DNA of 64,000 nucleotides from assembly GCA_964406465.1 (NCBI GenBank), contig CAYORT010000007.1, positions 45,283 to 109,282 on the forward strand, in the 5' to 3' direction. The notes under the pieces were generated by a model. The model saw only the letters and a program-made list of their open reading frames with translations. It ran no database searches and was not told the DNA's origin. This stretch comes from JAHEZL01 sp964406465. GTDB lineage: Bacteria > Bacteroidota > Bacteroidia > Flavobacteriales_C > GCA-002722245. Positions 33,409 through 42,839 of this stretch are shown one piece after another; the stretch's first letter is position 1, and each line of letters starts with the position of its first letter. Both the position numbers and the translations under genes were made by a program.

Positions 33409-33987
33409 ATGTTGAACATCGTTTTATTTGGCCCTCCGGGCGCAGGAAAAGGGACTCAGTCAACCAAACTATTAGAAAAATATGGCTTGGTACATCTTTC
33501 TACAGGAGACATTCTTAGAGCAGAGATGAATGCAGGAACAGAATTAGGATTGAAGGCTAAGTCTTTGATTGAAAGAGGTGAATTGGTGCCAGATGAGGTA
33601 GTAATTGGAATGATTGATAATAAAATCAGTTCAAGTGTAAACAAAAACGGTTTCATCTTCGATGGTTTTCCACGTACAACTCCCCAAGCTCAGGCACTTG
33701 ATAAAGTGTTGGAAGGAAAGGGTACAGGTATTACCTTAATGTTGTCGCTTGAAGTGCCAGAAGAAGAGTTGGTAACGCGTTTGTTGGGTAGAGGTAAGGT
33801 GAGTGGAAGAGCAGACGACCAAGATACCAAAACCATTCAAAACAGAATTAAAGTTTACAATGAGCAAACTTTGCCATTGAAAGATTATTATAAGTCGCAA
33901 GGCAAGCAAGTAGGTATTGAAGGAGTAGGCACTGTAGAGGCTATTTTCGATGCCTTATGTGAGGCTATTGATGGCGTAAACGCTTAA
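33409..33987 (+). CDS. adk: adenylate kinase
   Basis: About 192 residues from the ATG at 33409; the TTG at 33361 lies in repeat sequence and is unlikely. P-loop GPPGAGKGTQ at residues 7-16, HLSTGDILRAE and FDGFPRTTPQAQ complete the family pattern. It lacks the long LID insertion, so it is the short form. Interconverts AMP, ADP and ATP. The obg gene follows. Confidence 0.95.
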   Translation: MLNIVLFGPPGAGKGTQSTKLLEKYGLVHLSTGDILRAEMNAGTELGLKAKSLIERGELVPDEVVIGMIDNKISSSVNKNGFIFDGFPRTTPQAQALDKVLEGKGTGITLMLSLEVPEEELVTRLLGRGKVSGRADDQDTKTIQNRIKVYNEQTLPLKDYYKSQGKQVGIEGVGTVEAIFDALCEAIDGVNA

Positions 33988-33992
33988 TAAAC

Positions 33993-34056
33993 GTTCAAAT
34001 TTTAAAGTTCAATGTTCAAGGTTTTTTGCCTTGCTAACATTGAACTTTGAACTTTT
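33993..34056. repeat. 7-bp repeat tracts forming an inverted repeat between adk and obg
   Basis: GTTCAAA, TTTTAAA, GTTCAAT, GTTCAAG (33993-34020) are followed by AACATTG, AACTTTG, AACTTTT (34036-34056). They are complementary around a short T-rich loop; the hairpin may act as a weak terminator or mRNA end. Confidence 0.7.
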
Positions 34057-34072
34057 AAATAGAACTAAAAAG

Positions 34073-35062
34073 ATGGATTCCAATTTTATAGATTACGTTA
34101 AAATATGCTTTAGATCGGGAGCAGGTGGTGCGGGGTGCATGCATTTTCATCGTGATAAGAATACTTCAAAAGGAGGGCCTGATGGTGGAGATGGCGGCAG
34201 AGGAGGGCATATCATTTTGAGGGGGAGTCATCAGCATTGGACACTCATTCACCTTAAATACAGAAAACACGTTATCGCTGAAGATGGTGTGCCTGGAAGC
34301 TCGAGCAACAAAACTGGGGCAAGGGGAGAAGATATCATTTTAGATGTGCCGCTGGGTACCATTGTTAAAGATGCTGAGACAGGGAATGTGGAGTTTGAGA
34401 TTGTAGAAGACGGACAAACTTATACCGTTGCGCCAGGTGGTAGAGGAGGATTGGGCAACGGAAATTTTAAAAATTCGGTGAATCAAGCGCCAAGTCATCA
34501 TCAGCCTGGTGAGCCAGGTACCGAAGATTGGAAAATATTAGAGCTTAAAGTTTTGGCAGATGTTGGTTTTGTGGGCTTTCCTAATGCAGGTAAAAGCACA
34601 TTGCTTTCTGTGATAAGTGCTGCTAAACCAGAGATTGCCGATTATGCTTTCACCACTTTAGTGCCCAATTTAGGTATAGTGAAATATGGCGACTATAAAT
34701 CGTTCATTGCTGCCGATATACCTGGTATTATTGAAGGAGCGAGCGAAGGACGAGGCTTAGGGCACAGGTTCTTACGCCATATCGAAAGAAATTCAATTCT
34801 TCTTTTTGTAGTAGCTGCCGATAGCGATGATATCAAAAAGGAGTACGAAATTTTGTTGAGTGAATTAGAGAAGTATAATCCTGAACTGCTCGACAAAAAG
34901 AAAATTTTAGCCATCAACAAAAGTGATATGTTGGATGAGGAGTTGGAAGCTGAAATCAAAAAAACTTTGCCCAAAAGAGTGCCCTATATTTTTATCTCAG
35001 CCCTTAAGAAACAAGGTGTTGAGAAATTGAAAGATATGCTTTGGAAAGAGCTTAATTCATGA
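34073..35062 (+). CDS. obg: Obg family GTPase (ribosome assembly, stress)
   Basis: About 329 residues from the ATG at 34073. The N-terminal Gly-rich Obg fold (FRSGAGGAGCMHFHRD, GGPDGGDGGRGG) precedes the GTPase domain with G1 GFPNAGKST at 168-176, switch-region DIPGIIEGASEGRGLGH and NKSD. Essential GTPase in 50S maturation. Its last four bases overlap the next start, so the two are coupled. Confidence 0.95.
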   Translation: MDSNFIDYVKICFRSGAGGAGCMHFHRDKNTSKGGPDGGDGGRGGHIILRGSHQHWTLIHLKYRKHVIAEDGVPGSSSNKTGARGEDIILDVPLGTIVKDAETGNVEFEIVEDGQTYTVAPGGRGGLGNGNFKNSVNQAPSHHQPGEPGTEDWKILELKVLADVGFVGFPNAGKSTLLSVISAAKPEIADYAFTTLVPNLGIVKYGDYKSFIAADIPGIIEGASEGRGLGHRFLRHIERNSILLFVVAADSDDIKKEYEILLSELEKYNPELLDKKKILAINKSDMLDEELEAEIKKTLPKRVPYIFISALKKQGVEKLKDMLWKELNS

Positions 35063-35634
35063 TAGAAACCATTATTCAGTGGGATAAAGACCTTTTTAAT
35101 TTTTTCAACCATTGCTGCTACAATGGACCAATGGATTTTTTGATGTATTGGTTTAGTGATAAGTGGGTTTGGGTGCCTTTATACCTAGTCTTGTTGATTT
35201 ATCTATATTCAAAATTCAAGCAAAAGGTATTGTGGATTTTATTGGTTGTTGGCTTGATGGTGGCTTCTACAGACCTCATTTCTACAAGAGTTTTCAAGTA
35301 CAATGTTCAAAGATTGCGCCCTTGTCAGGAAGCAGCAAATCTAACTTTTGACGTGCGTATCTTGCCAGAAGTGACTTGCAGTCAGTATGGTTTTGTGTCT
35401 TCTCATGCCGCCAATACCTTTGGTTTGGCCATTTTCATTGGATTGTTATTTTATCATAAAAACAAATGGTTTTTATGGGGTGGGTTAATGTGGGCAGCTA
35501 TTGTTAGTTTTAGTAGGATTTATTTAGGTGTTCATTATCCGTTGGATATAGTAGGAGGAGCACTTGTAGGACTTTTTTGTGCTTTATTTTGGTTTGGTGC
35601 CTACAAAAGATTTTTGAAGCATAAAGTGGAATAG
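35059..35634 (+). CDS. PAP2-family membrane phosphatase
   Basis: 191 residues with about five membrane helices. Motifs: KYNVQRLRP (motif 1), SSHAANTFG (motif 2, with Ser for the usual Pro-Ser-Gly-His start), SRIYLGVHYPLDIVGG (motif 3 with catalytic His and Asp). Such enzymes remove phosphate from undecaprenyl pyrophosphate, phosphatidic acid or related lipids. Start overlaps obg by four bases. Confidence 0.88.
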   Translation: MIETIIQWDKDLFNFFNHCCYNGPMDFLMYWFSDKWVWVPLYLVLLIYLYSKFKQKVLWILLVVGLMVASTDLISTRVFKYNVQRLRPCQEAANLTFDVRILPEVTCSQYGFVSSHAANTFGLAIFIGLLFYHKNKWFLWGGLMWAAIVSFSRIYLGVHYPLDIVGGALVGLFCALFWFGAYKRFLKHKVE

Positions 35635-35733
35635 TTATTGTAGCTATTAAGTGTCTCTCGAAAATCTTTGTTTTGAATTGATAATTAAGCGTGTAACTTT
35701 ACGTTTACTTTCGGGTTATACGTTTGTAATGTC

Positions 35734-38145
35734 TTGAAATTGAAAGCTATTTTAAAAATAAAATTGATATTCATCTTGATGCTTTTGCTTCATCAGTCTG
35801 TGTTTGCGCAGTTATCGGTGGTAGATCAAAATATCAATTTTATGGTTCAAAAGCTTTTGTTGTGCGACAAGATTAAAGTATCAAATATCAGCTTCAAGGG
35901 CGATATGCAGATGATTGGAAACTTTGATGGTTCTAAATCTAATATCGGTTTGAAAAATGGTATTATCATGAGTAGTGGTAAGGCTAAGGATGCTATAGGG
36001 CCAAATAATAACGCTGGTTCTGGAGGTTCAAACTTTAGCGTAGCCAGTGATCCCGATTTACAAATTTTAGCTGGTGCGAGCGCTTGTAACGAGGCCGCAG
36101 TTTTAGAATTCGACTTTGTTCCCCTAACAGATTCAGTGGCAATTAAGTATGTGTTTGCATCTGAGGAGTATTTAGAATACGCGAACACCTCTTTTAACGA
36201 TGTATTTGGATTCTTTTTAAGTGGTCCGGGTATTTCGGGACCATTTTCTAATGGCGCAGTTAACTTGGCAACCTTGCCAGGAACAAGCACTCCGGTTTCT
36301 GTAAATTCAATCAACAACACTCAAAATAGTGGCTTATATGTAGACAATGGAAATGGCCAATCGGGAACTCCTCAATACAATAATAATATCGTTACTCAGT
36401 TTGATGGTTTTACTCGTGTTTTAGTGGGTAGATATGCTGTTACTCCGGGTCAAACCTATCATATTAAATTAGCCATTGCCGATGTGTCGGATGGTATTTA
36501 TGATTCAGCTGTGTTTTTACAAGCTGGAAGTTTCTTTTCAGATTTCTTTTCCGTGAATCAAATTGTTTCCTTTCCCGAATTATATGAAGGTTGCGATAGT
36601 GCTATGGTGAACTTTCAAATGAAGCCGTTCATGTACAAAGTGGGTAAAATTCCTTTAACTGTTTATGGTACTGCAACAAACGGCGTGGATGTGGTTAAAA
36701 TACCCGATTCCATTGTTGTTAACCCTATTACTGGTAAGGCTTCCTTTAAAGTTGTTCCTATTCTTGATAATGTTAATGATGACTTAGAAAAGATTAGTGT
36801 TATTTTGCAAACCTCTGCTTGTTCAGAGGATACATTGCACTTTACGATTCGTCAATTTAAGCCGCTTATAGTTACCGATTATGATACACTTTATTGTGGC
36901 GGACCAATTACTTTGAATTCTAAATATAGTGGTGGTGCTTTACCAACTATCACATGGAATCTCGACCAAAGCAATAATAATACATTGAATGTGAATCCGG
37001 GTTGGAATACCACCGAGTATACTTATGTGGTAGATGATCATTGTCATCAAGGGCCAATAACAGGAAAAGTAAAAGCCATTGTAAACAATAAAAAGCCAGA
37101 TGCTGGTGCCGACCAAAGATTTTGCAGCGGAACCATTGCATCCATTGGTGGCGCATCCACTGTTGGTTATACTTATCAATGGACACCAGCCGCACCAGTA
37201 GCAAACGCTAATTCTTTAAGTACTACCGCAAATATTACCAATGTTTCTAACACCAAAAGTGTAAATTCTTTGGTTGTTGAAAGTGACAATGGAATGTGTA
37301 AAGCAAAAGATACCGTTGTATTAACTGTGATACCAGTGCCTCAAGCAATTATTGATCCAGCGCCTTATACCGATTGTCCGGTATTTAAATCTGCAATGAA
37401 AGAGAATTCAATTGTAGCCGATTCTAATGAATACATCTGGTCAACATCAACCGGTGAGATAGCAAAAGGTAAAAATGCATTGTTAACTTTTCCTACTCCG
37501 GGCACCTACGATGTGTTTTTGGAAGTTAAGAATTACAATATGTGTTCGAGTAAAGCGAATGCTTTAGGCCACGTAATCATAATGCCTAAGCCAACTGCCG
37601 ATTTCACTGTAGATAATTACGAAGTAAATATGTTGTTTCCAACCGTAACAGTAAGCAGCAGTCCGCAAGATGCCGACACATGTTTCATGCGCATGTACAG
37701 TGAAAAAGGTGAGCTCGTGTATGAACCAAGATTTTGTGATTTCACTTACGAAATTCCCACCACCGGCAACAATAAGTTTGTTCAATATGTAACCGCAAGT
37801 AACGGTTGTAAGGATACTTTAGAGCGAACAGTGTATGTAAAACCCGAGTATTTTGTATGGGTACCTAATGCATTTACAACCAATGGTGATGGATTAAATG
37901 AGGAGTTTAAGGTGTATTATTCTTGGGCAATAGAAGATTTTAATTTTTACATCTTTGATCGTTGGGGACAAGAATTATTTCATGGAACGGGCGACGGCCG
38001 TCAAGTTACTTGGGATGGTAGAACCAAAAATGGCGATTTGCAACCTATAGGCGTTTATGTATACATGTACACTTACAATAAGCCCGTTCGTGGAGATATG
38101 AAAGAGCCAGTAAGAGAGATGGGAACCGTTACTATTATCAGATAA
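35734..38145 (+). CDS. secreted choice-of-anchor-L protein with T9SS type B sorting domain
   Basis: 803 residues from a TTG start at 35734; no suitable ATG exists, and the TTG yields a good signal peptide (LLLHQSVFAQ). Residues about 30-275 match the choice-of-anchor-L domain (GIIMSSGKAKDAIGPNNN, YVFASEEYLEYAN, FGFFLSGPGI). Beta-sandwich/PKD-like modules fill the middle. The C-terminus (VWVPNAFTTNGDGLNEEFKV, FDRWGQELFHGTG, GVYVYMYTY) is a gliding-associated CHU_C type B sorting domain, so it is secreted via T9SS and stays on the cell surface. Possible adhesin. Confidence 0.85.
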   Translation: MKLKAILKIKLIFILMLLLHQSVFAQLSVVDQNINFMVQKLLLCDKIKVSNISFKGDMQMIGNFDGSKSNIGLKNGIIMSSGKAKDAIGPNNNAGSGGSNFSVASDPDLQILAGASACNEAAVLEFDFVPLTDSVAIKYVFASEEYLEYANTSFNDVFGFFLSGPGISGPFSNGAVNLATLPGTSTPVSVNSINNTQNSGLYVDNGNGQSGTPQYNNNIVTQFDGFTRVLVGRYAVTPGQTYHIKLAIADVSDGIYDSAVFLQAGSFFSDFFSVNQIVSFPELYEGCDSAMVNFQMKPFMYKVGKIPLTVYGTATNGVDVVKIPDSIVVNPITGKASFKVVPILDNVNDDLEKISVILQTSACSEDTLHFTIRQFKPLIVTDYDTLYCGGPITLNSKYSGGALPTITWNLDQSNNNTLNVNPGWNTTEYTYVVDDHCHQGPITGKVKAIVNNKKPDAGADQRFCSGTIASIGGASTVGYTYQWTPAAPVANANSLSTTANITNVSNTKSVNSLVVESDNGMCKAKDTVVLTVIPVPQAIIDPAPYTDCPVFKSAMKENSIVADSNEYIWSTSTGEIAKGKNALLTFPTPGTYDVFLEVKNYNMCSSKANALGHVIIMPKPTADFTVDNYEVNMLFPTVTVSSSPQDADTCFMRMYSEKGELVYEPRFCDFTYEIPTTGNNKFVQYVTASNGCKDTLERTVYVKPEYFVWVPNAFTTNGDGLNEEFKVYYSWAIEDFNFYIFDRWGQELFHGTGDGRQVTWDGRTKNGDLQPIGVYVYMYTYNKPVRGDMKEPVREMGTVTIIR

Positions 38146-38180
38146 TTTTTTCTTTCCAATTTCAGGAGTATTTTTACAAA

Positions 38181-39296
38181 ATGAAAATCGTTTATCTCTC
38201 TACCTTTTATCCATTTCGTGGTGGTATTGCACAATTTAATGCTTCATTGTTTAGGGCATTTGAACAGGAGAATGAAGTAAAGGCTTATACCTTTAAGCGT
38301 CAGTACCCAGAGATTCTTTTTCCTGGAAAAACACAAATGGTACAAGAGAATGATAACGCAGATAAAATTCCCGCAGAACGAACTCTCGATACGGTTAATC
38401 CTTTAACTTACATTTCAACCGCTAAGGCCATCAATAAAGTAGATGCCGATATTTTGGTGATGAAATATTGGATGCCATTTTTTGCTCCTTCATTGGGCTA
38501 TATATCGGGTAAAACCAAAGCTAAATCGATAGCAATTATCGACAATGCCATTCCTCATGAGAAGCATTTTTACGATGCTCCGCTATCGAAATATTTTTTG
38601 TATCGATGTGATGGATTTGTGGTGATGAGCGATTCGGTGAAAAATGATTTGTTGAGCCTTAAGCCCGATGCCAAATACATTCAGCATGCTCATCCTTTTT
38701 ACGATCATTTTGGAGCTATTATAAATAAGGAAGAAGCGCGCAAAGCGTTGAATATAGGTGAGAATCAGAAGGTGATTTTGTTTTTCGGATTCATTCGTGC
38801 CTACAAAGGATTAGATGTTTTGTTGGAAGCATATAAAAATGCAACATCAGATTATACTTTAGTAATTGCTGGAGAACCTTACGAAGATTTCTCTAAATAT
38901 CAACCTGCTGTTGATGAGCTGAAGAAGCAAGGAAAAAATATCATCGATATCGTTCGCTATATTGATGACCACGAAGTTGCAACACTTTTTTCTGCTGCAG
39001 ATGTTGCCGCACTTCCTTATAAAAGTGCAACGCAGAGTGGTATTGCTTCAATAGCCATGCATTTCGAAATACCAATGATTGTTACCAATGTAGGTGGTTT
39101 ACCCGAAGAAGTAGAGAATGGTAAAACAGGAATGGTAGTGGAGAACGTTGATGCAACAATGTTCTGGAAATCGATAGAGGAGTATTTCTCCAAATCATTG
39201 AAAGTATGTTTTCAACAGCGCATTCGCGAAACGAAAGAAGAGCGTTCGTGGAAAAAATTAGCGGATAGAATAGTTGAGTTTTCGAAAAGTCTTTAA
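38181..39296 (+). CDS. glycosyltransferase family 4-like protein
   Basis: 371 residues. N-terminal YPFRGGIAQFNASLF, a loop common in GT-B enzymes; C-terminal domain with ILFFGFIRAYKGLDVLLEA and the donor-site SGIASIAMHFEIPMIVTNVGGLPEEV. It transfers a sugar from a nucleotide donor; acceptor unknown. It follows the surface protein gene by 35 bases and ends before a bidirectional terminator. Confidence 0.85.
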   Translation: MKIVYLSTFYPFRGGIAQFNASLFRAFEQENEVKAYTFKRQYPEILFPGKTQMVQENDNADKIPAERTLDTVNPLTYISTAKAINKVDADILVMKYWMPFFAPSLGYISGKTKAKSIAIIDNAIPHEKHFYDAPLSKYFLYRCDGFVVMSDSVKNDLLSLKPDAKYIQHAHPFYDHFGAIINKEEARKALNIGENQKVILFFGFIRAYKGLDVLLEAYKNATSDYTLVIAGEPYEDFSKYQPAVDELKKQGKNIIDIVRYIDDHEVATLFSAADVAALPYKSATQSGIASIAMHFEIPMIVTNVGGLPEEVENGKTGMVVENVDATMFWKSIEEYFSKSLKVCFQQRIRETKEERSWKKLADRIVEFSKSL

Positions 39297-39364
39297 TTTA
39301 ATTGTAAATGTTTTTTTTAAAGCTAGGCCTCGCAATGGCGCGCTAGGCAAGAAATACCTTTAAA

Positions 39365-39400
39365 CAAAAACGCTTCGAATTTTCGAAGCGTTTTTGTTTT
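39365..39400. terminator. bidirectional terminator between convergent genes
   Basis: AAAAACGCTTCGAA and TTCGAAGCGTTTTT form a symmetrical stem with A and T runs on either side, serving the glycosyltransferase (plus) and the permease (minus). Confidence 0.9.
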
Positions 39401-39402
39401 TT

Positions 39403-40890
39403 TTATTTATCTGGATTATTCAGTTTACTTTTTTTCACTCCATAACCGAAGTAGATGAGGAGTCCGATACTTAACCATACCACCAACCTTATCCAAGTTT
39501 CACCACCTAAAGATACCATCATTCCCAAGCAGAAGATAATTCCCATAATTGGCACAAATGGAACCCATGGTGTTTTAAATCCGTTGGTTTTGGTTTGAAC
39601 CCCATCAACAGTATTGTGATTTTTAAATTTCTTGCCATAGCGCATGATTAAAACTCCAAAGCAAACCAATACGAAGGCGAATAGAGTACCAATACTAGCC
39701 ATTTCGCCCACCACTTCATCGGGAATAAAGCCTGCAACTAATCCGGCAAATACCATTAACAATAAAGTTGATTTAGCGGGAGTTCTGAATTTAGGATGAA
39801 CATCTGAAAATAATTTAGGGAGTAAACCATCTTTCGACATAGAGAAGAAAACTCTTGATTGTCCCATTAAAGTTACCATGATTACCGAGGTAAAGCCGGC
39901 CAAAATTGCGAAAATAATTACTTGTTGAAAGCCTTCATAAGGTGTGTGTGTTAGTGCAACTGCAACTGGTGCGATACCATCTTTACCTTTGAATTCACTA
40001 TAAGGAGCTAAGCCAGTTAGCACGTGCGCAAATAGAATGTAAAGAATGGTGCAAATAGCCAAGGAAAGTAAAATACCAATTGGCATGTCGCGTTTGGGAT
40101 TTTTAGCTTCTTGAGCAGCAGTAGAAACAGCATCAAAACCGATATAAGCAAAGAAGATGAAACCAGCTCCGGCAATAACTCCACTCCAACCATAAGTACC
40201 AAATTCACCAGTGTTTACAGGGATATAAGGAACATAGTTTTCTGGAGTGATATAAGCCCAGCCTAAAATGATGAACAAAAGAACAACAATCACCTTTACT
40301 ACTACAATGATTCCATTTACTAAAGCCGATTCTTTGGTTCCTTTTGCCAAAATCAATGAAGCTAAAACAATGATGAAAACAGCAGGTAAATTAACCCATC
40401 CGGTAACTTCAACTCCGTTGATTATTTCAGTTTGAAAAGGAGACATCGTTAATTCGGGAGGAAGAGCAACACCATAATGCGCTAAGAATTTTTGTAAATA
40501 TCCCGACCAGCTGATGGCTACCATCGAGGCGGCCACCGAGTATTCAAGAATCAAATCCCAACCGATTATCCATGCTACCAACTCTCCGAAAGTTGCATAG
40601 GAATATGTGTATGCGCTGCCGGCAACAGGAATCATGGAGGCAAATTCGGCATAGCATAAACCAGCTAGTGCACAACCAATACCTGCAATGAGGAAGGAGA
40701 TGGTAACAGCCGGACCGGAATGCAACACAATTGCCTTGCCTGTTAAGGAGAATAATCCGGCACCAATGATGGCTCCAATACCCAATAAAACAAGGGCAGT
40801 TGCACCTAAAGTTGGTTTTAAGCCTTTTTCTTTGTCGTCGGCTTCTTGTAATAGAGAACTAATGCTTTTTTTAATCCAAAAATTGGCCAT
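39403..40890 (-). CDS. APC-family amino acid permease
   Basis: 495 residues with about 12 or more membrane helices. LVLLGIGAIIGAGLFSLTG in helix 1 is the classic APC substrate-binding motif, and GFIFFAYIGFDAVSTAAQEAK near the middle fits the cationic amino acid transporter branch. Substrate uncertain. Single gene, divergent from the PurL-like gene. Confidence 0.88.
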   Translation of the reverse strand: MANFWIKKSISSLLQEADDKEKGLKPTLGATALVLLGIGAIIGAGLFSLTGKAIVLHSGPAVTISFLIAGIGCALAGLCYAEFASMIPVAGSAYTYSYATFGELVAWIIGWDLILEYSVAASMVAISWSGYLQKFLAHYGVALPPELTMSPFQTEIINGVEVTGWVNLPAVFIIVLASLILAKGTKESALVNGIIVVVKVIVVLLFIILGWAYITPENYVPYIPVNTGEFGTYGWSGVIAGAGFIFFAYIGFDAVSTAAQEAKNPKRDMPIGILLSLAICTILYILFAHVLTGLAPYSEFKGKDGIAPVAVALTHTPYEGFQQVIIFAILAGFTSVIMVTLMGQSRVFFSMSKDGLLPKLFSDVHPKFRTPAKSTLLLMVFAGLVAGFIPDEVVGEMASIGTLFAFVLVCFGVLIMRYGKKFKNHNTVDGVQTKTNGFKTPWVPFVPIMGIIFCLGMMVSLGGETWIRLVVWLSIGLLIYFGYGVKKSKLNNPDK

Positions 40891-40994
40891 AATATTTATT
40901 TGTATATTTCGCTAAAGTAATAAATTAGAATAGTTATTTTTGCTTTCATCGCGATTTTCGTGATGTTTAAATTGATACCAAAACACTATTGCTT

Positions 40995-41624
40995 ATGAGT
41001 ACTTCAAATTCTTTAAATATTGATTCGATTGTTGAGCCTCTTAACTTATCGGATGTTGTTGAGCAAATGATTGAGTTGCCCGAAATTACCTCTAAAGCGA
41101 AAGAAGTTTTGAAGGGAAATGGAGAAAAACCTTCTAGCGCGTTTCAGCAGAAAAGTGACTTGATTTTTTTAATTGGTACTTCGGTAGATGATTTAGCTTC
41201 GTCGTTGTATCTATCTGCTGTGCACAATATCACCAATTCTCAAGAAGCTTATCACAATGCTCAGCAAGATGGCGAGATGAGAGCCGAATTGAAAAGATTG
41301 AAAGGCGTTGGTATTTTGCAATCGGCGCATGAAGTGGGAGTAGGCGGTTTGTTTTTCGCTTTGTTTGAATCGGCAGCGCAAAAAGAATTGGGTTTCGATA
41401 TTACATTGCCAATTGAATTCCGTCGCGATGCCTACCTTTTTGGTGAAAGTAGATCACGTGTTGTAGTAACCATTAAAGATTCAGATCACGATGCCTTTTT
41501 AGAAGTGGTTGATGATTCAAAAGTTCCGCATACATTGTTGGGCCACGTTACTAAAAACGAGTTGCGTATCGATGATGAGAGTTATGGTTTTATGGATGAG
41601 TTAAAAGTTTTGTGGAATAAATAA
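40995..41624 (+). CDS. stand-alone C-terminal domain of PurL (FGAM synthase)-like protein
   Basis: About 209 residues from the ATG at 40995. It resembles only the last quarter of FGAM synthase PurL: AFQQKSDLIFLIGTSVDDL, LQSAHEVGVGGLFFALFE (PurL usually has HDVSDGG here) and RRDAYLFGESRSRVVVT, ending LRIDDESYGFMDELKVLW. The N-terminal ATP-binding and first catalytic domains are absent, and upstream DNA encodes a permease on the other strand, so they are not split off nearby. The Asp of DVSDGG is replaced, so catalysis is doubtful. It may be a remnant or a repurposed domain. Confidence 0.7.
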   Translation: MSTSNSLNIDSIVEPLNLSDVVEQMIELPEITSKAKEVLKGNGEKPSSAFQQKSDLIFLIGTSVDDLASSLYLSAVHNITNSQEAYHNAQQDGEMRAELKRLKGVGILQSAHEVGVGGLFFALFESAAQKELGFDITLPIEFRRDAYLFGESRSRVVVTIKDSDHDAFLEVVDDSKVPHTLLGHVTKNELRIDDESYGFMDELKVLWNK

Positions 41625-41631
41625 GTATTAT

Positions 41632-41738
41632 GTAGAGTCAGATAGAATCTGACTTTAAAAAGAAGATCTTCCATTGTTTTGGAATCGGAAGAAATCTATT
41701 TTGAAGTAATCCGTCAGTTGACGGATGACTCTACGAAG
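41632..41738. repeat. MITE-like element, family B, copy 1
   Basis: About 107 bp with ends GTAGAGTCA and TGACTCTAC, inner palindromes CAGATAGAATCTG at left and ATCCGTCAGTTGACGGAT at right. It shares AGATAGAATCTGACTTTAAA and AAATCTATTTT with copy 2 at 45579. It lies immediately before aroB and contains the TTG that would otherwise be its longest start. Confidence 0.7.
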
Positions 41739-41756
41739 ACCAAAAAAATATTAAAA

Positions 41757-42839
41757 GTGCAAGAAATTAAATCACAAGGTTATTCTGTTTATGTTGGCGA
41801 TGTATTAGAGCAGCTGCAAACATTTTTAGAAAATCATACCACTCAATATTCTAAGTTTTTTATTCTCGTTGATGAGAATACACATAAGCATTGCTTGCCG
41901 CAAGTATTGCACGATGTGCATCATTTTGCCGATGCAGAAATTATAGAAATTGAAAGTGGTGAAGCCAATAAATGTATCGATGTGGTAACTCAGGTTTGGA
42001 TGACTTTGAGTGAAGCCGAAGCTGATAGAAAGGCGTTGTTTGTGAATTTAGGCGGTGGCGTGATTGGTGATATGGGCGGATTCATTGCATCGACCTACAA
42101 AAGAGGAATTGATTTTTTAAATATTCCTACCACTTTATTGTCGCAAGTGGATGCATCTGTAGGCGGTAAATTGGGTATCGATTTAAATGGATTGAAAAAT
42201 CAAATTGGAGTGTTCAATTTTCCGCAAGGCGTTTTTGTGCATACACCATTTTTAAGTTCTTTGCCTTTTTCTCAAATTCGCTCGGGATGGGCAGAAGTGC
42301 TGAAACACGCTTTGATTCGCGATAAACAACAATGGAATAATTTGAAAGGTGCCGATTTGCATAAAGTAGATTGGAACAAAGAAATTGCTTGGAGTGTAGG
42401 CATTAAAAACGAAATTGTGTTGGAAGATCCTCGTGAAAAAGGAGTGCGTAAATTGTTGAATTTCGGACACACCATTGGTCACGCCATTGAGACTTTATCA
42501 ATTGAACATATTGGTTTAAAAGATTTACTGCACGGAGAAGCTATTGGCGCAGGTATGATTGCCGAGTTGTATTTGAGTCATAAATTGGCCGGATTATCAA
42601 AAACAGAAATGGATGAAGTGGTTGATGTGTTGGTGAAATTATATGAGCCTGTGGCGCTGCGCGAAGAGTTTTTCGATTCTTACGTTCAGTTGATGGGTAA
42701 CGACAAAAAAAATGAAGGAGGATTAATCAATTTCACTTTGCTAAAATCAATTGGTGAAGGAGTGATTAATTATACGGCCGATAAAGCACAAATTATTGAG
42801 TCCTTGAAATATTTTAATTCTGTGGTGAAAAATGCTTAG
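41757..42839 (+). CDS. aroB: 3-dehydroquinate synthase
   Basis: About 360 residues from a GTG at 41757; the frame can be extended to a TTG at 41679, but that part lies in the repeat element and is not AroB-like. NLGGGVIGDMGGFIASTYKR, NIPTTLLSQVDASVGGK and the metal-site LLNFGHTIGHAIE are diagnostic. It makes 3-dehydroquinate, the first ring of the shikimate pathway, using NAD and a divalent metal. No ATG is available near the true N-terminus. The last eight bases overlap aroA. Confidence 0.92.
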   Translation: MQEIKSQGYSVYVGDVLEQLQTFLENHTTQYSKFFILVDENTHKHCLPQVLHDVHHFADAEIIEIESGEANKCIDVVTQVWMTLSEAEADRKALFVNLGGGVIGDMGGFIASTYKRGIDFLNIPTTLLSQVDASVGGKLGIDLNGLKNQIGVFNFPQGVFVHTPFLSSLPFSQIRSGWAEVLKHALIRDKQQWNNLKGADLHKVDWNKEIAWSVGIKNEIVLEDPREKGVRKLLNFGHTIGHAIETLSIEHIGLKDLLHGEAIGAGMIAELYLSHKLAGLSKTEMDEVVDVLVKLYEPVALREEFFDSYVQLMGNDKKNEGGLINFTLLKSIGEGVINYTADKAQIIESLKYFNSVVKNA

